13,782 bases of DNA from RGIG4074 sp964615285 (GTDB lineage: Bacteria > Bacillota > Clostridia > Christensenellales > Borkfalkiaceae), in contig CAZTND010000039.1 in NCBI GenBank assembly GCA_964615285.1, positions 1 to 13,782 on the forward strand, in the 5' to 3' direction. Position 1 is the stretch's first letter; every line of letters starts with the position of its first letter. Below are positions 13,765-13,782 of the stretch, piece after piece. The notes beneath the pieces were generated by a model, which saw only the letters and a list, made by a program, of their open reading frames with translations, did not search any database and was not told where the DNA came from. Both the position numbers and the translations under genes were made by a program.

Positions 13765-13782
13765 AAATCAATTTTTTGATTT
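13765..13782. repeat. AT-rich inverted repeat at the right edge
   Basis: AAATCAA (13765-13771) and TTGATTT (13776-13782) around TTTT. It is upstream of the marR -35 and cut by the window edge, so it could be an operator half or part of a neighbour's 3' end. Confidence 0.4.

Overview
The window looks like a piece of a Firmicutes chromosome, probably an uncultured gut-type Clostridia lineage with a GC-rich coding style. The evidence is gene order and promoter style. A divergent rpmB followed by an Asp23-family gene, fakA and recG is the arrangement known from Bacillus and Clostridia. Most genes carry strong AGGAGG-type ribosome binding sites, and most promoters are near-consensus sigma-A sites with 17-bp spacers. 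No rRNA, tRNA, CRISPR array, transposase or origin was recognised.

Left third (1-7704). rpmB (L28) enters from the left edge on the minus strand. Divergent from it is a small operon of an Asp23/Gls24 protein and FakA, the fatty-acid kinase ATP-binding subunit, ended by a terminator at 2471-2501. Next is a self-contained cassette with its own promoter and a strong terminator: a fused ABC ATPase/FtsX-type permease and an unrecognised four-helix membrane protein. The cassette separates fakA from recG, which has its own consensus promoter and ends at a bidirectional hairpin.

Middle (7775-11522, all minus strand). mtnN, luxS and ung form a tight operon, with a 22-nt gap and then a 4-nt stop/start overlap; apgM follows 62 nt later. 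MtnN and LuxS together turn S-adenosylhomocysteine into homocysteine, releasing adenine and the AI-2 precursor. An Sfp-type phosphopantetheinyl transferase lies upstream. Its promoter has both hexamers at perfect consensus with a 17-bp spacer, its mRNA appears nearly leaderless, and the promoter overlaps the SD and start codon of the divergent gene. A second near-consensus promoter points the opposite way at the 3' end of the transferase gene, so antisense transcription is expected.

Right end (11554-13782). A C_GCAxxG_C_C cysteine protein is on the plus strand. Facing it is a minus-strand operon: a MarR regulator with a dyad operator over its promoter, a 67-residue ORF that looks like an MFS transporter after internal deletion, and a DUF1848 protein with a radical-SAM-like CxxxCxxC near its C terminus, start-coupled to the remnant.

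Every gene name here rests on recognised motifs and gene order. No database search was run.
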